This document shows, piece after piece, positions 53,252 through 61,551 of a stretch of 64,000 bases of DNA. Positions within the stretch are counted from its first letter, which is position 1. Each line of letters opens with the position of its first letter. The notes under the pieces are model-generated. The model worked only from the letters and a program-made list of their open reading frames with translations. It made no database searches and had not been told where the DNA came from. The stretch covers positions 1 through 64,000 of the forward strand of contig CANQMW010000002.1 of NCBI GenBank assembly GCA_947625045.1, in the 5' to 3' direction. Source of the DNA: an uncultured Oscillospiraceae bacterium. GTDB lineage: Bacteria; Bacillota; Clostridia; Oscillospirales; Oscillospiraceae. A program made the translations under genes and the position numbers.

Positions 53252-53941
53252 ATGACGAACGATCTTCCCGCCTGGATGACCGCCCACCGGCTCACGGCCA
53301 TCGTGGGCCACATGGGCGGCGGCAAGACGGAGCTGGCGGTGAATATGGCGGTGGCCCTGGCGAAGGCCGGGGAGAGGACCGCCATCGCGGACCTGGACGT
53401 AGTGAACCCCTACTTCCGCAGTCGGGAGCAGCGGGAGATGTTCAAGGCCCTGGGCATCCGGTTCGTGGCCTCCGCCCAGAGCCTCATCGACGCAGATGTG
53501 CCCTCTCTGCCGGCTGAGCTCAATACCCTTTTGCAGGACGAGAGCTTTTATAGCGTCCTGGACATCGGCGGGGACTCGGGGGCCCGGGTCCTGGCCCGGT
53601 ACCGGCACCAGATCGCGGCGAGGGATTTCGCCGTGTGGTTCGTTTTGAACGCCCGGCGGCCCCAGACTGCCACATTGGAAAAGGCCGTCTGGTCCCTCCG
53701 AAAGATCGAGGAGGAGATGGGCCTTCCCGTGACGGGCGTCGTCAACAACACCCATCTCTGCGCCGAGACGACGGCCGCCGACGTGCTTCTGGGCGCAGGC
53801 CTGGCCGACGAGGTCTCTTATGTTACGAACATCCCGGTGATCTGCCACACGGCGCCCCGGCCCATCGCGGCGGGGCTGCCCCAGCTGGCGGAGCCGGTGT
53901 TCCCCATAGATATCTACATGAAAAAGCCCTGGGAGCGCTGA
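53252..53941 (+). CDS. MinD/ParA-like P-loop ATPase of the oxidoreductase operon
   Basis: The 229-residue protein has a Walker A motif variant GHMGGGKTELAVNMAVALAKAG, a Walker A-prime region TAIADLDVVNPYFRSREQREM and Walker B-like SVLDIGGDSGARVLARY. It is a SIMIBI-class ATPase. It sits between the CoA-transferase and the ferredoxin-like subunit, the place where clostridial genomes often have such a gene; a role in cofactor insertion or assembly is only a guess. AGGAGG lies 6 bases before the ATG. Confidence 0.8.
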   Translation: MTNDLPAWMTAHRLTAIVGHMGGGKTELAVNMAVALAKAGERTAIADLDVVNPYFRSREQREMFKALGIRFVASAQSLIDADVPSLPAELNTLLQDESFYSVLDIGGDSGARVLARYRHQIAARDFAVWFVLNARRPQTATLEKAVWSLRKIEEEMGLPVTGVVNNTHLCAETTAADVLLGAGLADEVSYVTNIPVICHTAPRPIAAGLPQLAEPVFPIDIYMKKPWER

Positions 53942-53972
53942 TGAGCGCGAGGGAGAGGGGAGGTGACAACCT

Positions 53973-54185
53973 ATGACCGTGTTTTTACATTTCGACAGCG
54001 ACCGCTGCAAGGGCTGTGAGCTGTGCGTGTCGGTGTGCCCCAAGCACATCTTGGCGCTGGACATGGCCGCCGTCAACGTGAAGGGCTACCACCCGGCGTC
54101 GGTGACGGACCCGTCGGCGTGCATCGCCTGTGCCAGCTGCGCGAAGATCTGTCCTGATTCGGTCATCAGCATTGAGAAGGAATAA
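53973..54185 (+). CDS. 2-oxoacid:ferredoxin oxidoreductase delta (ferredoxin-like) subunit
   Basis: The 70-residue protein has two CxxCxxCxxxCP-type clusters: CKGCELCVSVCPKHI and CIACASCAKICPDSV. It should carry two 4Fe-4S clusters that take electrons from the catalytic subunits to ferredoxin. GGAGGTG lies 9 bases before the ATG. The alpha subunit gene follows 22 bases later. Confidence 0.92.
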   Translation: MTVFLHFDSDRCKGCELCVSVCPKHILALDMAAVNVKGYHPASVTDPSACIACASCAKICPDSVISIEKE

Positions 54186-54207
54186 CGGTGAAAAGGAGAT
54201 GAATACC

Positions 54208-55275
54208 GTGGAAAAAGAACTGTGGAAGGGCAACGAGGCCGTGGCGGAGGCCGCCATACGGGCGGGCTGCAAGTGCTTCTTCGGTTACCCTATCACCCCT
54301 CAGAATGAGATACCGGAATACATGTCCGCCCATCTGCCCGAGGCGGGGGGCGTGTTCGTCCAGTCGGAGTCGGAGCTGGCGGCCATCAACATGGTCTACG
54401 GCGCGGCGGCCTCCGGTGTGCGGGCCATGACTTCCTCCTCCTCCCCCGGCATCAGCCTGAAGCAGGAGGGCATCAGCGCCATGAGCAGCGGCGAGCTGCC
54501 CGGCGTGGTGGTGAACATGATGCGCGGCGGCCCGGGCCTGGGAACCATCCAGCCGTCCCAGTGCGACTACTTCCAGGCCACCCGGGGCGGCGGCAACGGC
54601 GACTACCGAACCATCGTGCTGGCCCCCTGCGACATCCAGGAGGCCGTGGACATGACCCAGGAGGCCTTCGACCTGGCGGACATCTACCGCATGCCCGTGA
54701 TGATATTGGGCGACGGCATGATCGGCCAGATGATGGAGCCCATCGTGTGGCACGATATCCCCAAGCGGGAGCTGCCCCCCAAGGACTGGTGCGCCGGCGG
54801 CCGGAAGGGCCGGGATCACAGCAATTTCGTGACCTCCCTTCGCATCGACGCCCAGGACTGCGAGGACTTCAACCGGCATCTTGAGGCCAAGTATAAGACC
54901 ATCGCCGAGAAGGAGACCCGGTGGGCGGAGAAGGACGCCGAGGGCTGCGAGATTTTGATCGCCGCCTACGGCACCCCCTCCCGCATCGCCCTGTCTGCGG
55001 CGGAGGAGCTGGAGGCCAAGGGCATCAAGGCGGGCCTCTTCCGTCCCCAGACCGTGTGGCCCTTCCCGTCCAAGCGGCTGGCGGAGCTGGCCGCCCAGGA
55101 GAGCGTCAAGGCCATCCTGGTGGTGGAGATGAGCCTGGGCCAGATGCTGGAGGACGTGCAGCTGGCCGTCCAGGGCATAAAGCCCGTGCGGTTTTACGGC
55201 CGCGTGGGCGGCATGGTGCCCAGCGTGGAGGAGATCGCCGAGGAAGCGGAGAAGATCCTTCAGGAGGTGCAGTGA
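54208..55275 (+). CDS. 2-oxoacid:ferredoxin oxidoreductase alpha subunit (VorB-like)
   Basis: I choose the GTG at 54208 because AAAGGAG lies 9 bases before it; the ATG at 54199 touches that site with no spacing. The 355-residue protein then starts MEKELWKGNEAVAEAAIRAGC, with FFGYPITPQNEIPEYM, SSSPGISLKQEGISAM and a C-terminal Rossmann-like domain with LFRPQTVWPFPSKRLAEL. It matches the VorB type, which oxidises branched-chain 2-oxoacids to acyl-CoA, but KorA-type activity on 2-oxoglutarate is possible. Confidence 0.9.
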   Translation: MEKELWKGNEAVAEAAIRAGCKCFFGYPITPQNEIPEYMSAHLPEAGGVFVQSESELAAINMVYGAAASGVRAMTSSSSPGISLKQEGISAMSSGELPGVVVNMMRGGPGLGTIQPSQCDYFQATRGGGNGDYRTIVLAPCDIQEAVDMTQEAFDLADIYRMPVMILGDGMIGQMMEPIVWHDIPKRELPPKDWCAGGRKGRDHSNFVTSLRIDAQDCEDFNRHLEAKYKTIAEKETRWAEKDAEGCEILIAAYGTPSRIALSAAEELEAKGIKAGLFRPQTVWPFPSKRLAELAAQESVKAILVVEMSLGQMLEDVQLAVQGIKPVRFYGRVGGMVPSVEEIAEEAEKILQEVQ

Positions 55276-55276
55276 T

Positions 55277-56020
55277 ATGACCACAGTATATCGCAAGAGC
55301 GCGGGATTGCAGGACCGGGAGCTCCACTACTGCCCCGGCTGCAGCCACGGTATCGTACATAAATTGGTAGCGGAGTGCATGGAGGAGCTGGGCCTCATCG
55401 ACACGGCCATCCTCGTCTGCCCGGTGGGCTGCTCGGTGTTCGCGGGCAACTACTTCGCCTGCGACTGCATCGAGGCCATCCATGGCCGGGCCCCGGCGGT
55501 GGCCACCGCCGTGAAGCGCACCCACCCGGACCAGCTGGTCGTCACCTATCAGGGCGACGGGGACCTGGCTTCCATCGGCGCGGCGGAGATCGTCCACGCC
55601 GCCATGCGGGGGGAGAAGTTCACCACGGTCTTTATCAATAACGCCATCTACGGCATGACCGGCGGCCAGATGGCCCCCACCACCCTCCTGGGCCAGCGGG
55701 CCACCACCGCCCCCCACGGGCGCATCAAGGAGCTGCACGGCAGCCCCATCCGCATGGCGGAGCTTCTGTCCACCATGGACGGGCTGGCCTACGCCGAGCG
55801 GGTGTGCGTGGCGGACATCCCCCACCTGAACAAAGCCAAAAAGGCCATCAAGAAGGCCTTCGAGGTGCAGCTTTCCGGCGCGGGCTTCTCCTTCGTGGAG
55901 GTGCTGTCCGCCTGCCCCACCAACTGGGGCATGACGCCGCTGGAGGCCAACAAGTGGCTTTTGGAGAACATGGCCGCCTACTATCCCCTGGGGGTCATCA
56001 AGGAGGTGCCGGAATCATGA
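55277..56020 (+). CDS. 2-oxoacid:ferredoxin oxidoreductase beta subunit (TPP-binding)
   Basis: The 247-residue protein has the N-terminal LHYCPGCSHGIVHKLVAE and the thiamine-diphosphate motif QGDGDLASIGAAEIVHAA followed by FINNAIYGMTGGQMAP. It contains the catalytic cofactor and works with the alpha, gamma and delta subunits. It begins 1 base after the alpha stop, and its stop overlaps the gamma subunit start by ATGA. Confidence 0.93.
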   Translation: MTTVYRKSAGLQDRELHYCPGCSHGIVHKLVAECMEELGLIDTAILVCPVGCSVFAGNYFACDCIEAIHGRAPAVATAVKRTHPDQLVVTYQGDGDLASIGAAEIVHAAMRGEKFTTVFINNAIYGMTGGQMAPTTLLGQRATTAPHGRIKELHGSPIRMAELLSTMDGLAYAERVCVADIPHLNKAKKAIKKAFEVQLSGAGFSFVEVLSACPTNWGMTPLEANKWLLENMAAYYPLGVIKEVPES

Positions 56021-56553
56021 AAAAGCAGATCACCATCGCCGGCTTCGGCGGCCAGGGCGTCATGAGCATCGGCAAGAGCCTGGTGGAGGCCGCCGTCAAC
56101 GAGGGCCTGCACGCCACATGGGTGCCCTCCTACGGCCCGGAGATGCGGGGCGGCACCGCTAACTGCGAGGTGGTGCTCTCCGAGGAGCCCGTGGGCTCTC
56201 CCGTATTCACCTACCCCACAGAGCTCATCGCCATGAACCGGCCTTCCCTTCACAAGTTCGAGGACAAGGTGAAGCCCGGCGGCATCATCTTTGTCAACAG
56301 TTCCATCATCGGGGACAAGGTCCAGCGCACGGACGTGAAGGCCGTGTATGTGCCCTGCGACACCATCGCGGACGAGCTGGGCAACAAGAAGGTGTCCAAC
56401 ATGGTGATGCTGGGGGCGTATATCGCCGCCACCGGCGCGCTGAAGGAGGAGACCATCCGCCAGATGCTGGTGCACATGTTCACAGGCCCCAAGGCAAAGC
56501 TGGTGGACCTGAACATGAAGGCCCTGGAGCGGGGCGCGGCCTGCATCGGCTGA
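56017..56553 (+). CDS. 2-oxoacid:ferredoxin oxidoreductase gamma subunit
   Basis: I start at 56017, overlapping the beta stop as ATGA. The 178-residue protein has IAGFGGQGVMSIGKSLVEAA, VPSYGPEMRGGTANCEVVLS and NMVMLGAYIAATG, characteristic of the gamma subunit. The order delta-alpha-beta-gamma is the common four-subunit arrangement. A strong terminator follows. Confidence 0.93.
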   Translation: MKKQITIAGFGGQGVMSIGKSLVEAAVNEGLHATWVPSYGPEMRGGTANCEVVLSEEPVGSPVFTYPTELIAMNRPSLHKFEDKVKPGGIIFVNSSIIGDKVQRTDVKAVYVPCDTIADELGNKKVSNMVMLGAYIAATGALKEETIRQMLVHMFTGPKAKLVDLNMKALERGAACIG

Positions 56554-56572
56554 CAGTTCACAAATATAGCAA

Positions 56573-56603
56573 GGTCCCGGGGCGTATGCCCCGGGACCGT
56601 TTT
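56573..56603 (+). terminator. Terminator of the oxidoreductase operon
   Basis: GGTCCCGGGGC / GCCCCGGGACC with a 4-base loop is followed by GTTTTG. The surface protein gene on the other strand ends right after it. Confidence 0.88.
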
Positions 56604-56605
56604 GT

Positions 56606-58225
56606 TTACCGCTTTCTGTATATCTCCGTTGTCACCGCCAGCACCGCGGCCAGGGTGACGGCCAGGGCCAGCCAGCGGAGGATATCCGTCTCATCCCCGG
56701 TCCGGGGAGCCGTCTGGCCGCCGGTGGGGGCCTGGGCCGGTCCCGTGGGGCCGTCCGCCGCCGGGATGGGCGCGCCGGGCGTCACTGTGGGGGCTGTGGA
56801 CATCTCAGTGGGGAAGAAAGGCGTTTCTGTGGCCGGAACCGGCGTAATGGTGGGGCCGAGCGTTGGCATATCGGTGGGAATTGGCGTCAAAGTGGGGGAT
56901 GTGGTCGGTTCCGGAGTCGGCACAGGTGTGTCGGTGGGGAGTGGGGCCGGTTTTATCGTTGGTATGGGCGTCATGGTGGGGGACACGGTTGGTTCTGTCT
57001 TGGGAATAGGCGTGTCGGTGGGGACCGGCGACGGTTCTGTGGTAGGAACGGGCGTGTCCGTGGGGACGGGCGTGTCCGTTGGCGTGTCGCTGGGCTCGGC
57101 GGTGTAGACCGGGTCCGGCGTCGGCGTATCGGTGGGCTCCGGCGTATCGGTGGGCTCCGGTGTATCGGAGGGCACCGGAGTATCGGAAGGCTCCGGCGTG
57201 GCGGGAATGATGGCCTCGAAGTCCAGCACGGGATAGCCGTTGTTCTGCCCGGTCGCGGCCTGGTAGAAGGCCTCGCTCAGCAGGGCGGGGAAGGGGGCGC
57301 TCTGCATCTGGACAGTGGGCGCGCCCGTGACCGTGCCGCCGTAGGCCCCCGCACCGGAAGCGGTCAGGGGGGCCGTCAGCTCCCCGTCATGCCAGACATT
57401 GCTGAAGCTGGAGCCGCCCGTCATGCCGGCGAAGGCTCCGGCGGTGTTGGCGCCGGTGACCATGCCCCCGGCGGCGTAGCTGTCCGTCACCTGGCTGTCG
57501 GCCAGGTACCCGGCGTAGCCGCCCAGGACGAGCCCGGCGTCGTTGCCGAAGACATAGGCGGTGGCGTAGCAGTTGGTGAGGGCGCCGCCGGTGAGATAGC
57601 CTATCGCGCCGCCCACATATACCTTGGCGCCGAAGGCCCCCGCCGCCCCCAGGGAGCCCCGGGCGGCGCACCGGTCCATGACGGTCCGGCCCTCCGCCCG
57701 TCCGGCGAGCACTCCGGCGGCCAGCACGCCGTCGGGGGAGGCCGCCCAGCTCCCGGCGGTGACGGTCCCGTCCACCGCCACGTTCAAAAGGGTAGTGTCC
57801 GTCATCCGGCCCGCCAGGCCGCCGGCGGCGGTCTGGCCCTGGGCGCTGACCGTGACGGCGAGGTGCAGGTTTTTGACCACCGCCCCCCGGAGGGCGGCGA
57901 ACAGCCCCGGCCCGGCGATGGCCAGCCCCTGTATGGTGTGCCCCTGGCCGTCAAAGATGCCCTGGAACGATTGGCTGCCGTCGGGGGTGTCCCGGCCGAT
58001 GGGGGCCAGGGCCCGGCCGGTCATGTCGATGTCCCCGGCCAGAAGCACAGTCCGGCCGGCATAGGTCTGCCCGGCGGATACGCTGTCGCTGAAGGCGGCC
58101 AGCGCCCCGGGCCCGTCGATGACCACCGGCCCCTCCGCCCCGTAGGCGGCGGGGAGCCAGGCGATCAGCAGCGATAACAAAAAGAGACCGGCTATACACC
58201 CGGTCACGATGCGACGTATTCTCAT
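56606..58225 (-). CDS. GLUG-type surface protein with Pro/Thr repeats and sortase-like signal
   Basis: The 539-residue protein has a signal peptide (residues 1-29), a beta-helical GLUG-like region (about 30-345; FQGIFDGQGHTIQGL, GGLAGRMTDTTLLNVAVDG, GGYAGYLADSQVTDSYA), a 120-residue low-complexity stretch of TDTP and PTPE units, and a C-terminus with APRTGDE, a hydrophobic helix and basic tail YRKR. That end resembles an LPxTG-type sortase signal, although Leu is replaced by Ala. It is probably a wall-anchored adhesin or matrix protein. Start ATG at 58225 has GAGGGG upstream. Confidence 0.82.
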   Translation of the reverse strand: MRIRRIVTGCIAGLFLLSLLIAWLPAAYGAEGPVVIDGPGALAAFSDSVSAGQTYAGRTVLLAGDIDMTGRALAPIGRDTPDGSQSFQGIFDGQGHTIQGLAIAGPGLFAALRGAVVKNLHLAVTVSAQGQTAAGGLAGRMTDTTLLNVAVDGTVTAGSWAASPDGVLAAGVLAGRAEGRTVMDRCAARGSLGAAGAFGAKVYVGGAIGYLTGGALTNCYATAYVFGNDAGLVLGGYAGYLADSQVTDSYAAGGMVTGANTAGAFAGMTGGSSFSNVWHDGELTAPLTASGAGAYGGTVTGAPTVQMQSAPFPALLSEAFYQAATGQNNGYPVLDFEAIIPATPEPSDTPVPSDTPEPTDTPEPTDTPTPDPVYTAEPSDTPTDTPVPTDTPVPTTEPSPVPTDTPIPKTEPTVSPTMTPIPTIKPAPLPTDTPVPTPEPTTSPTLTPIPTDMPTLGPTITPVPATETPFFPTEMSTAPTVTPGAPIPAADGPTGPAQAPTGGQTAPRTGDETDILRWLALAVTLAAVLAVTTEIYRKR

Positions 58226-58359
58226 GTGTATACCCCTCTCATACGATTTAGTGAGGCGCTATGGCCTCACTCCATTGTATACAGAGGGGCATGGATAGGT
58301 GCGGACAGGCATATTCTGGAAAAGCCGCGGGCACGTCAGACGTGTCCGCGGCCTATGTT

Positions 58360-59658
58360 TTATTTGTTTTCAAGAGCGCGGATGGCCCGGTCCCGGCGGA
58401 AGGCGAGGCACAGGACCACGCCCGCGAACCCCAGCAGACCCAGCAGCAGCGCCGCGCCGCTGCCCTTGCCGGAACCAACCAGACGGACCGCCCACGCGCC
58501 CGGGGCCAGCGACGCCATATAGGGCTCGAACACCCGGTCCACCGCCAGTCCGCCTAGAAAATATCCCAGAGGGATGGTGAAATACTGCAAACAGTTGCGC
58601 ACCGCGTAGACCCGGCCCTGGAGGGCGGCGGGGATGCGCAGGCGGAACAGCGCGCTCATGCAGGCGTTCATCAGCGGGATGGGCGCCCAGCCCAGAAAGG
58701 AGCCCAGACACCACGCCGCCGGGCCCCGGCCGAAGGCCAGGAGAAAATTCTCCGTGCCCAGGGAGATGAAGAGGCAAAGCCATATGGTCCGGACCCGGCT
58801 CCTGGGCGCGGGCAGGGCCGCCGCCAGAAGGCTCCCGGCCAGCATGGCCAGCCCCGCCGCGGAGCTCACCAGGCCCATGACACGCTCCCCGCCGCCGGCC
58901 CGGGACAGGAGCATGGCGGGAAAGGCGGCCTCGTACAGGGAGGATACCAGGTTGACCGCCGCCAGAAACAGGATCATATGGGCCAGGCCCGGCTCCCGGC
59001 GGAGATAGGCCAGTCCTTCGCCCGCCGTGCGCAGCAGGCCTTCATCCTGCATGCCGGGCGCCTCCGGCACCGGGGGGATACGGATAAAGAAGAGCAGGGC
59101 CAGCGCCGCCGCAGCGAAGGAGCCCAGGTCCAGGGCCAGCACGGCCCCCATGCCCCGGAGGCCCATCACCGCCGTGGTGAGAAGGGGCGTCAGGAGCGTG
59201 GTCACGGACCCGGACAGCTGGCTCAGCCCGCCGGCCCGCTGGTAGTATTTTTCCGGCAGCAGCAGCGTCACCGCCACCTCCGAGGCGGGCTGCTGGACGG
59301 AGTTCATCAGCCCTGTCAGGGCGTTGATGAGGTAGAGATGACCCACCCGAAGCTGCCCGGCGTGGAGAAGCACCGCCACCGCCAGGGTGCCTGCCGCGGC
59401 CAGGCCGTCACAGCAGAGCATGGTGCGTTTTTTGTCCCACCGGTCGCTGAGGGCGCCGGCGAAGACGCTGACCAGCACGTAGGGCGTGTAGGAGCACACC
59501 ATCAGCAGGGCGGTGCGCAGCGCCGAGCCGTGTTGACCGTAGGACCAGAGAACCAGGGCATACGCCGTCATGGCGCTGCCCAGACCGGAGAGGGCCTGGG
59601 TGCTCCACAGCAGAAGAAAGGGCCCCATGTCGTGAAGCCCTTGTTTTATTTTGTTCAT
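58360..59658 (-). CDS. MFS family exporter (MefA-like)
   Basis: I start at 59658 (MNKIKQGLHDMGPFLLLW), with AAGGAGC 8 bases upstream, rather than the track start. The 432-residue protein has 12 membrane helices and SALRTALLMVCSYTPYVLVSVFAGALSDRWDKKRTML, the loop motif of the MFS_3/MefA-like group (quoted as its parts SYTPYVLVSVFAG and LSDRWDKKRTM). Such proteins export macrolides and other drugs. The leader region contains a 13-codon ORF and a hairpin covering the ribosome binding site, the layout of translation attenuation. It follows the cardiolipin synthase gene. Confidence 0.88.
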   Translation of the reverse strand: MNKIKQGLHDMGPFLLLWSTQALSGLGSAMTAYALVLWSYGQHGSALRTALLMVCSYTPYVLVSVFAGALSDRWDKKRTMLCCDGLAAAGTLAVAVLLHAGQLRVGHLYLINALTGLMNSVQQPASEVAVTLLLPEKYYQRAGGLSQLSGSVTTLLTPLLTTAVMGLRGMGAVLALDLGSFAAAALALLFFIRIPPVPEAPGMQDEGLLRTAGEGLAYLRREPGLAHMILFLAAVNLVSSLYEAAFPAMLLSRAGGGERVMGLVSSAAGLAMLAGSLLAAALPAPRSRVRTIWLCLFISLGTENFLLAFGRGPAAWCLGSFLGWAPIPLMNACMSALFRLRIPAALQGRVYAVRNCLQYFTIPLGYFLGGLAVDRVFEPYMASLAPGAWAVRLVGSGKGSGAALLLGLLGFAGVVLCLAFRRDRAIRALENK

Positions 59659-59660
59659 TT

Positions 59661-59704
59661 GCTTTGCTCCTTTTTTGATGTTTGTGTCGGTCAAAGAGCA
59701 AAGC
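59661..59704 (-). promoter_or_regulatory. RBS-sequestering hairpin before the MFS gene
   Basis: On the minus strand GCTTTGCTC (59704-59696) pairs perfectly with GAGCAAAGC (59669-59661). The second arm contains part of the GGAG ribosome binding site of the MFS gene. The first arm is inside the last codons of a 13-codon leader ORF. A ribosome held on the leader would break the hairpin and expose the site. Confidence 0.7.
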
Positions 59705-59732
59705 CGGCAGGATAGGAGACATCCTGCTCCAT
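59691..59732 (-). CDS. Leader peptide MEQDVSYPAGFAL (13 codons)
   Basis: A complete small ORF runs from ATG at 59732 to TGA at 59691. GGATAGGGG lies 5 bases upstream of the ATG as a ribosome binding site. The codons for Phe-Ala-Leu form the first arm of the hairpin that hides the MFS gene's ribosome binding site. It is far too short for the ORF track. Drug-induced ribosome stalling within it would induce the exporter; this is inferred from layout and known erm, cat and related systems. Confidence 0.6.
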   Translation of the reverse strand: MEQDVSYPAGFAL

Positions 59733-59765
59733 GCGGCCCCTATCCTATGCGGCTTCGCATGGAGC
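59705..59765 (-). promoter_or_regulatory. Alternative stem-loops in the MFS leader
   Basis: Further pairs can form here: GCTCCATGCG with CGCATGGAGC (59765-59756 and 59735-59726), AGGATAGG with CCTATCCT (59746-59739 and 59716-59709), and GCAGGA with TCCTGC around 59707-59727. The first covers the leader's ATG. Because they share bases they cannot all form together, which is the pattern of an attenuator with exclusive states. Confidence 0.6.
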
Positions 59766-59808
59766 AAAAACGATGGCAAGCGGTAAAACGATCATATCCT
59801 GTCCTTTC

Positions 59809-61377
59809 TCACATGAGAGGGGCGGCGATCTTCAAGAGCGCCGCGGCCAGGCGGGTGGAGAGCTTCATGTTCTTCACCGTCTCCTCCGTCACAAGGCGGC
59901 ACTGGGGGAAGGTGTCCTGAAAGTCCCCCATGATGTCTTTCAGGACCGGGGACTTGTAGAGGTAGGCCGCGCACTCGAAGTTGAGGTAGAGGCTCCGGTA
60001 GTCCAAATTAATGGTGCCAACCACGGCGCAGGTGTCATCGGCCAGGAACACCTTGGAGTGGATGAACCCGGGGGCGTATTCGTATATCTTCACCCCCGCC
60101 TCCGTCAGGGCCTTATAGTGGCCCTTTGCCAGGAGGTTGGCGTACTTCTTGTCCGGGATGCCCGGCAGGATGATGCGCACGTCCACGCCCCGGCGGGCGG
60201 CGAAGGTGAGGGCCGTGGCCATCTCCCCGTCCAGGATGAGATAGGGGGTCATGATGTACACATACCGCCGGGCGGTGTTGAGGATGTGCAGATAGAACAT
60301 CTCCCCGGTGCGCTCGTCGTCCATGGGGCTGTCCCCGTAGGGGATGACGTAGCCCAGGCTGCCGTCGGAGGCGGGGCCGGGGTCATTGAGGTACGGCGCG
60401 TATTCCTGCTGCTTCTCGCCGGCGTTCCATATCCGCAGGAACATGAGCGTCATGCTGCGCACCGCGTCGCCGGTGAGCATGATGCCCTCGTCCTTCCAGT
60501 GGCCGAACTTCTCCCGGCGGTTGATGTACTCGTCCGCCAGGTTCACCCCGCCGGTGAAGCCCACCTTCCCGTCTATCACCAATATCTTCCGGTGGTCCCG
60601 GTTGTTGTAGCTGGTGGAGATGAAGGGCCGGATGGGGGCGAAGACCTTGCACTGGATGCCAAGGGCCCGCAGGGTCTTGGGGTAGCTGGCCGGCAGGCGC
60701 AGCAGGGAGCAGGTGCCGTCATAGAGGACCCGCACGTCCACGCCCTGGCGTACCTTGCGCTTCAGGATGTCCAGTACGGCGTCCCACATCTCCCCCTCCT
60801 CCATGATGAAGTACTCCAGGAAGATGAACTTCTCCGCCTTCTCCAGCTCCCGCAGGAGGGCGGCATATTTGTCCTCCCCCTGGGGGTAGTACTCGGCGGC
60901 GGTGTTTTCATATACGGCGAAGCCGTTGCGCTTGGATGCGTACACGGCGAGGGGATAGAGGTCCGGCTCGGACTCTTTAAGCCGCTCCATGAGTTCTTTT
61001 TGCTGGGGCATATAGGGGGCGCTGGCTTCCACCTGGGCCCGGAAGATGCGCTGCTCTGCCCGGTGGCCAAGATCAAAGGTGATAAAAAGATAAAGGAGCA
61101 CACCGAACACCGGCACCAGCGCGATGATGACGCACCAGCTCAGCTTGACGCTGGGGTCAGAGCCGGTGTTCAGCAGATACACCAAAAACAGCCCCGCCAG
61201 CAGGTCTACTGCCCAGGTCAGATAGAAGCTGGACCGCTGCAGCCGGAAGAAGAGCAGGAAGATGAAGAGGAACTGCATCAGCAGCAGGATGGCCGCCACG
61301 GCGCCCCGGCCGAACACGATGCTCAAAAACCCCCGCCGGGACCGAGTGTTCCGGGAGTTATTTTCTTTTTCCGGCAT
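59809..61377 (-). CDS. cls: Cardiolipin synthase (phospholipase D family)
   Basis: I start at 61377 (MPEKENNSRNT), with AGGGGG 9 bases upstream; the track ORF start at 61998 is a long shadow extension. The 522-residue protein has two or three N-terminal membrane helices (AVAAILLLMQFLFIFLLFF, FGVLLYLFITF) and two HKD motifs: NNRDHRKILVIDGKVGFTGG and FIHSKVFLADDTCAVVGTINLD. It joins two phosphatidylglycerols into cardiolipin at the membrane. It is followed on the same strand by the MFS gene. Confidence 0.94.
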   Translation of the reverse strand: MPEKENNSRNTRSRRGFLSIVFGRGAVAAILLLMQFLFIFLLFFRLQRSSFYLTWAVDLLAGLFLVYLLNTGSDPSVKLSWCVIIALVPVFGVLLYLFITFDLGHRAEQRIFRAQVEASAPYMPQQKELMERLKESEPDLYPLAVYASKRNGFAVYENTAAEYYPQGEDKYAALLRELEKAEKFIFLEYFIMEEGEMWDAVLDILKRKVRQGVDVRVLYDGTCSLLRLPASYPKTLRALGIQCKVFAPIRPFISTSYNNRDHRKILVIDGKVGFTGGVNLADEYINRREKFGHWKDEGIMLTGDAVRSMTLMFLRIWNAGEKQQEYAPYLNDPGPASDGSLGYVIPYGDSPMDDERTGEMFYLHILNTARRYVYIMTPYLILDGEMATALTFAARRGVDVRIILPGIPDKKYANLLAKGHYKALTEAGVKIYEYAPGFIHSKVFLADDTCAVVGTINLDYRSLYLNFECAAYLYKSPVLKDIMGDFQDTFPQCRLVTEETVKNMKLSTRLAAALLKIAAPLM

Positions 61378-61481
61378 GGCACGTTCCCCCTGTTCTTTCA
61401 GTCTCCTTATTATAATACTGCCACGCTTGGGCGGAAAAATCAAGTAGCGGGGTGTGCGCGCAAAAAATAACGAAGAGGCAC

Positions 61482-61510
61482 TTGACAGGGCGGGATGCAT
61501 ATGATAACAT
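61482..61510 (+). promoter_or_regulatory. Promoter of the ArsR-family regulator
   Basis: TTGACA is followed after 17 bases by TAACAT. The -10 overlaps the left arm of the operator, so repressor binding would block polymerase. Confidence 0.75.
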
Positions 61511-61530
61511 ATGAACAATAATTCATATGT
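61507..61530 (+). promoter_or_regulatory. ArsR/SmtB-type operator
   Basis: ACATATGAA-CAATAA-TTCATATGT is a perfect inverted repeat with 9-base arms. It contains the TGAA...TTCA core seen in operators of CadC/SmtB/CzrA-type repressors. It overlaps the -10 box and ends 21 bases before the regulator's ATG. Confidence 0.88.
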
Positions 61531-61551
61531 TTGTTTGAAGGAGGCAGGACC

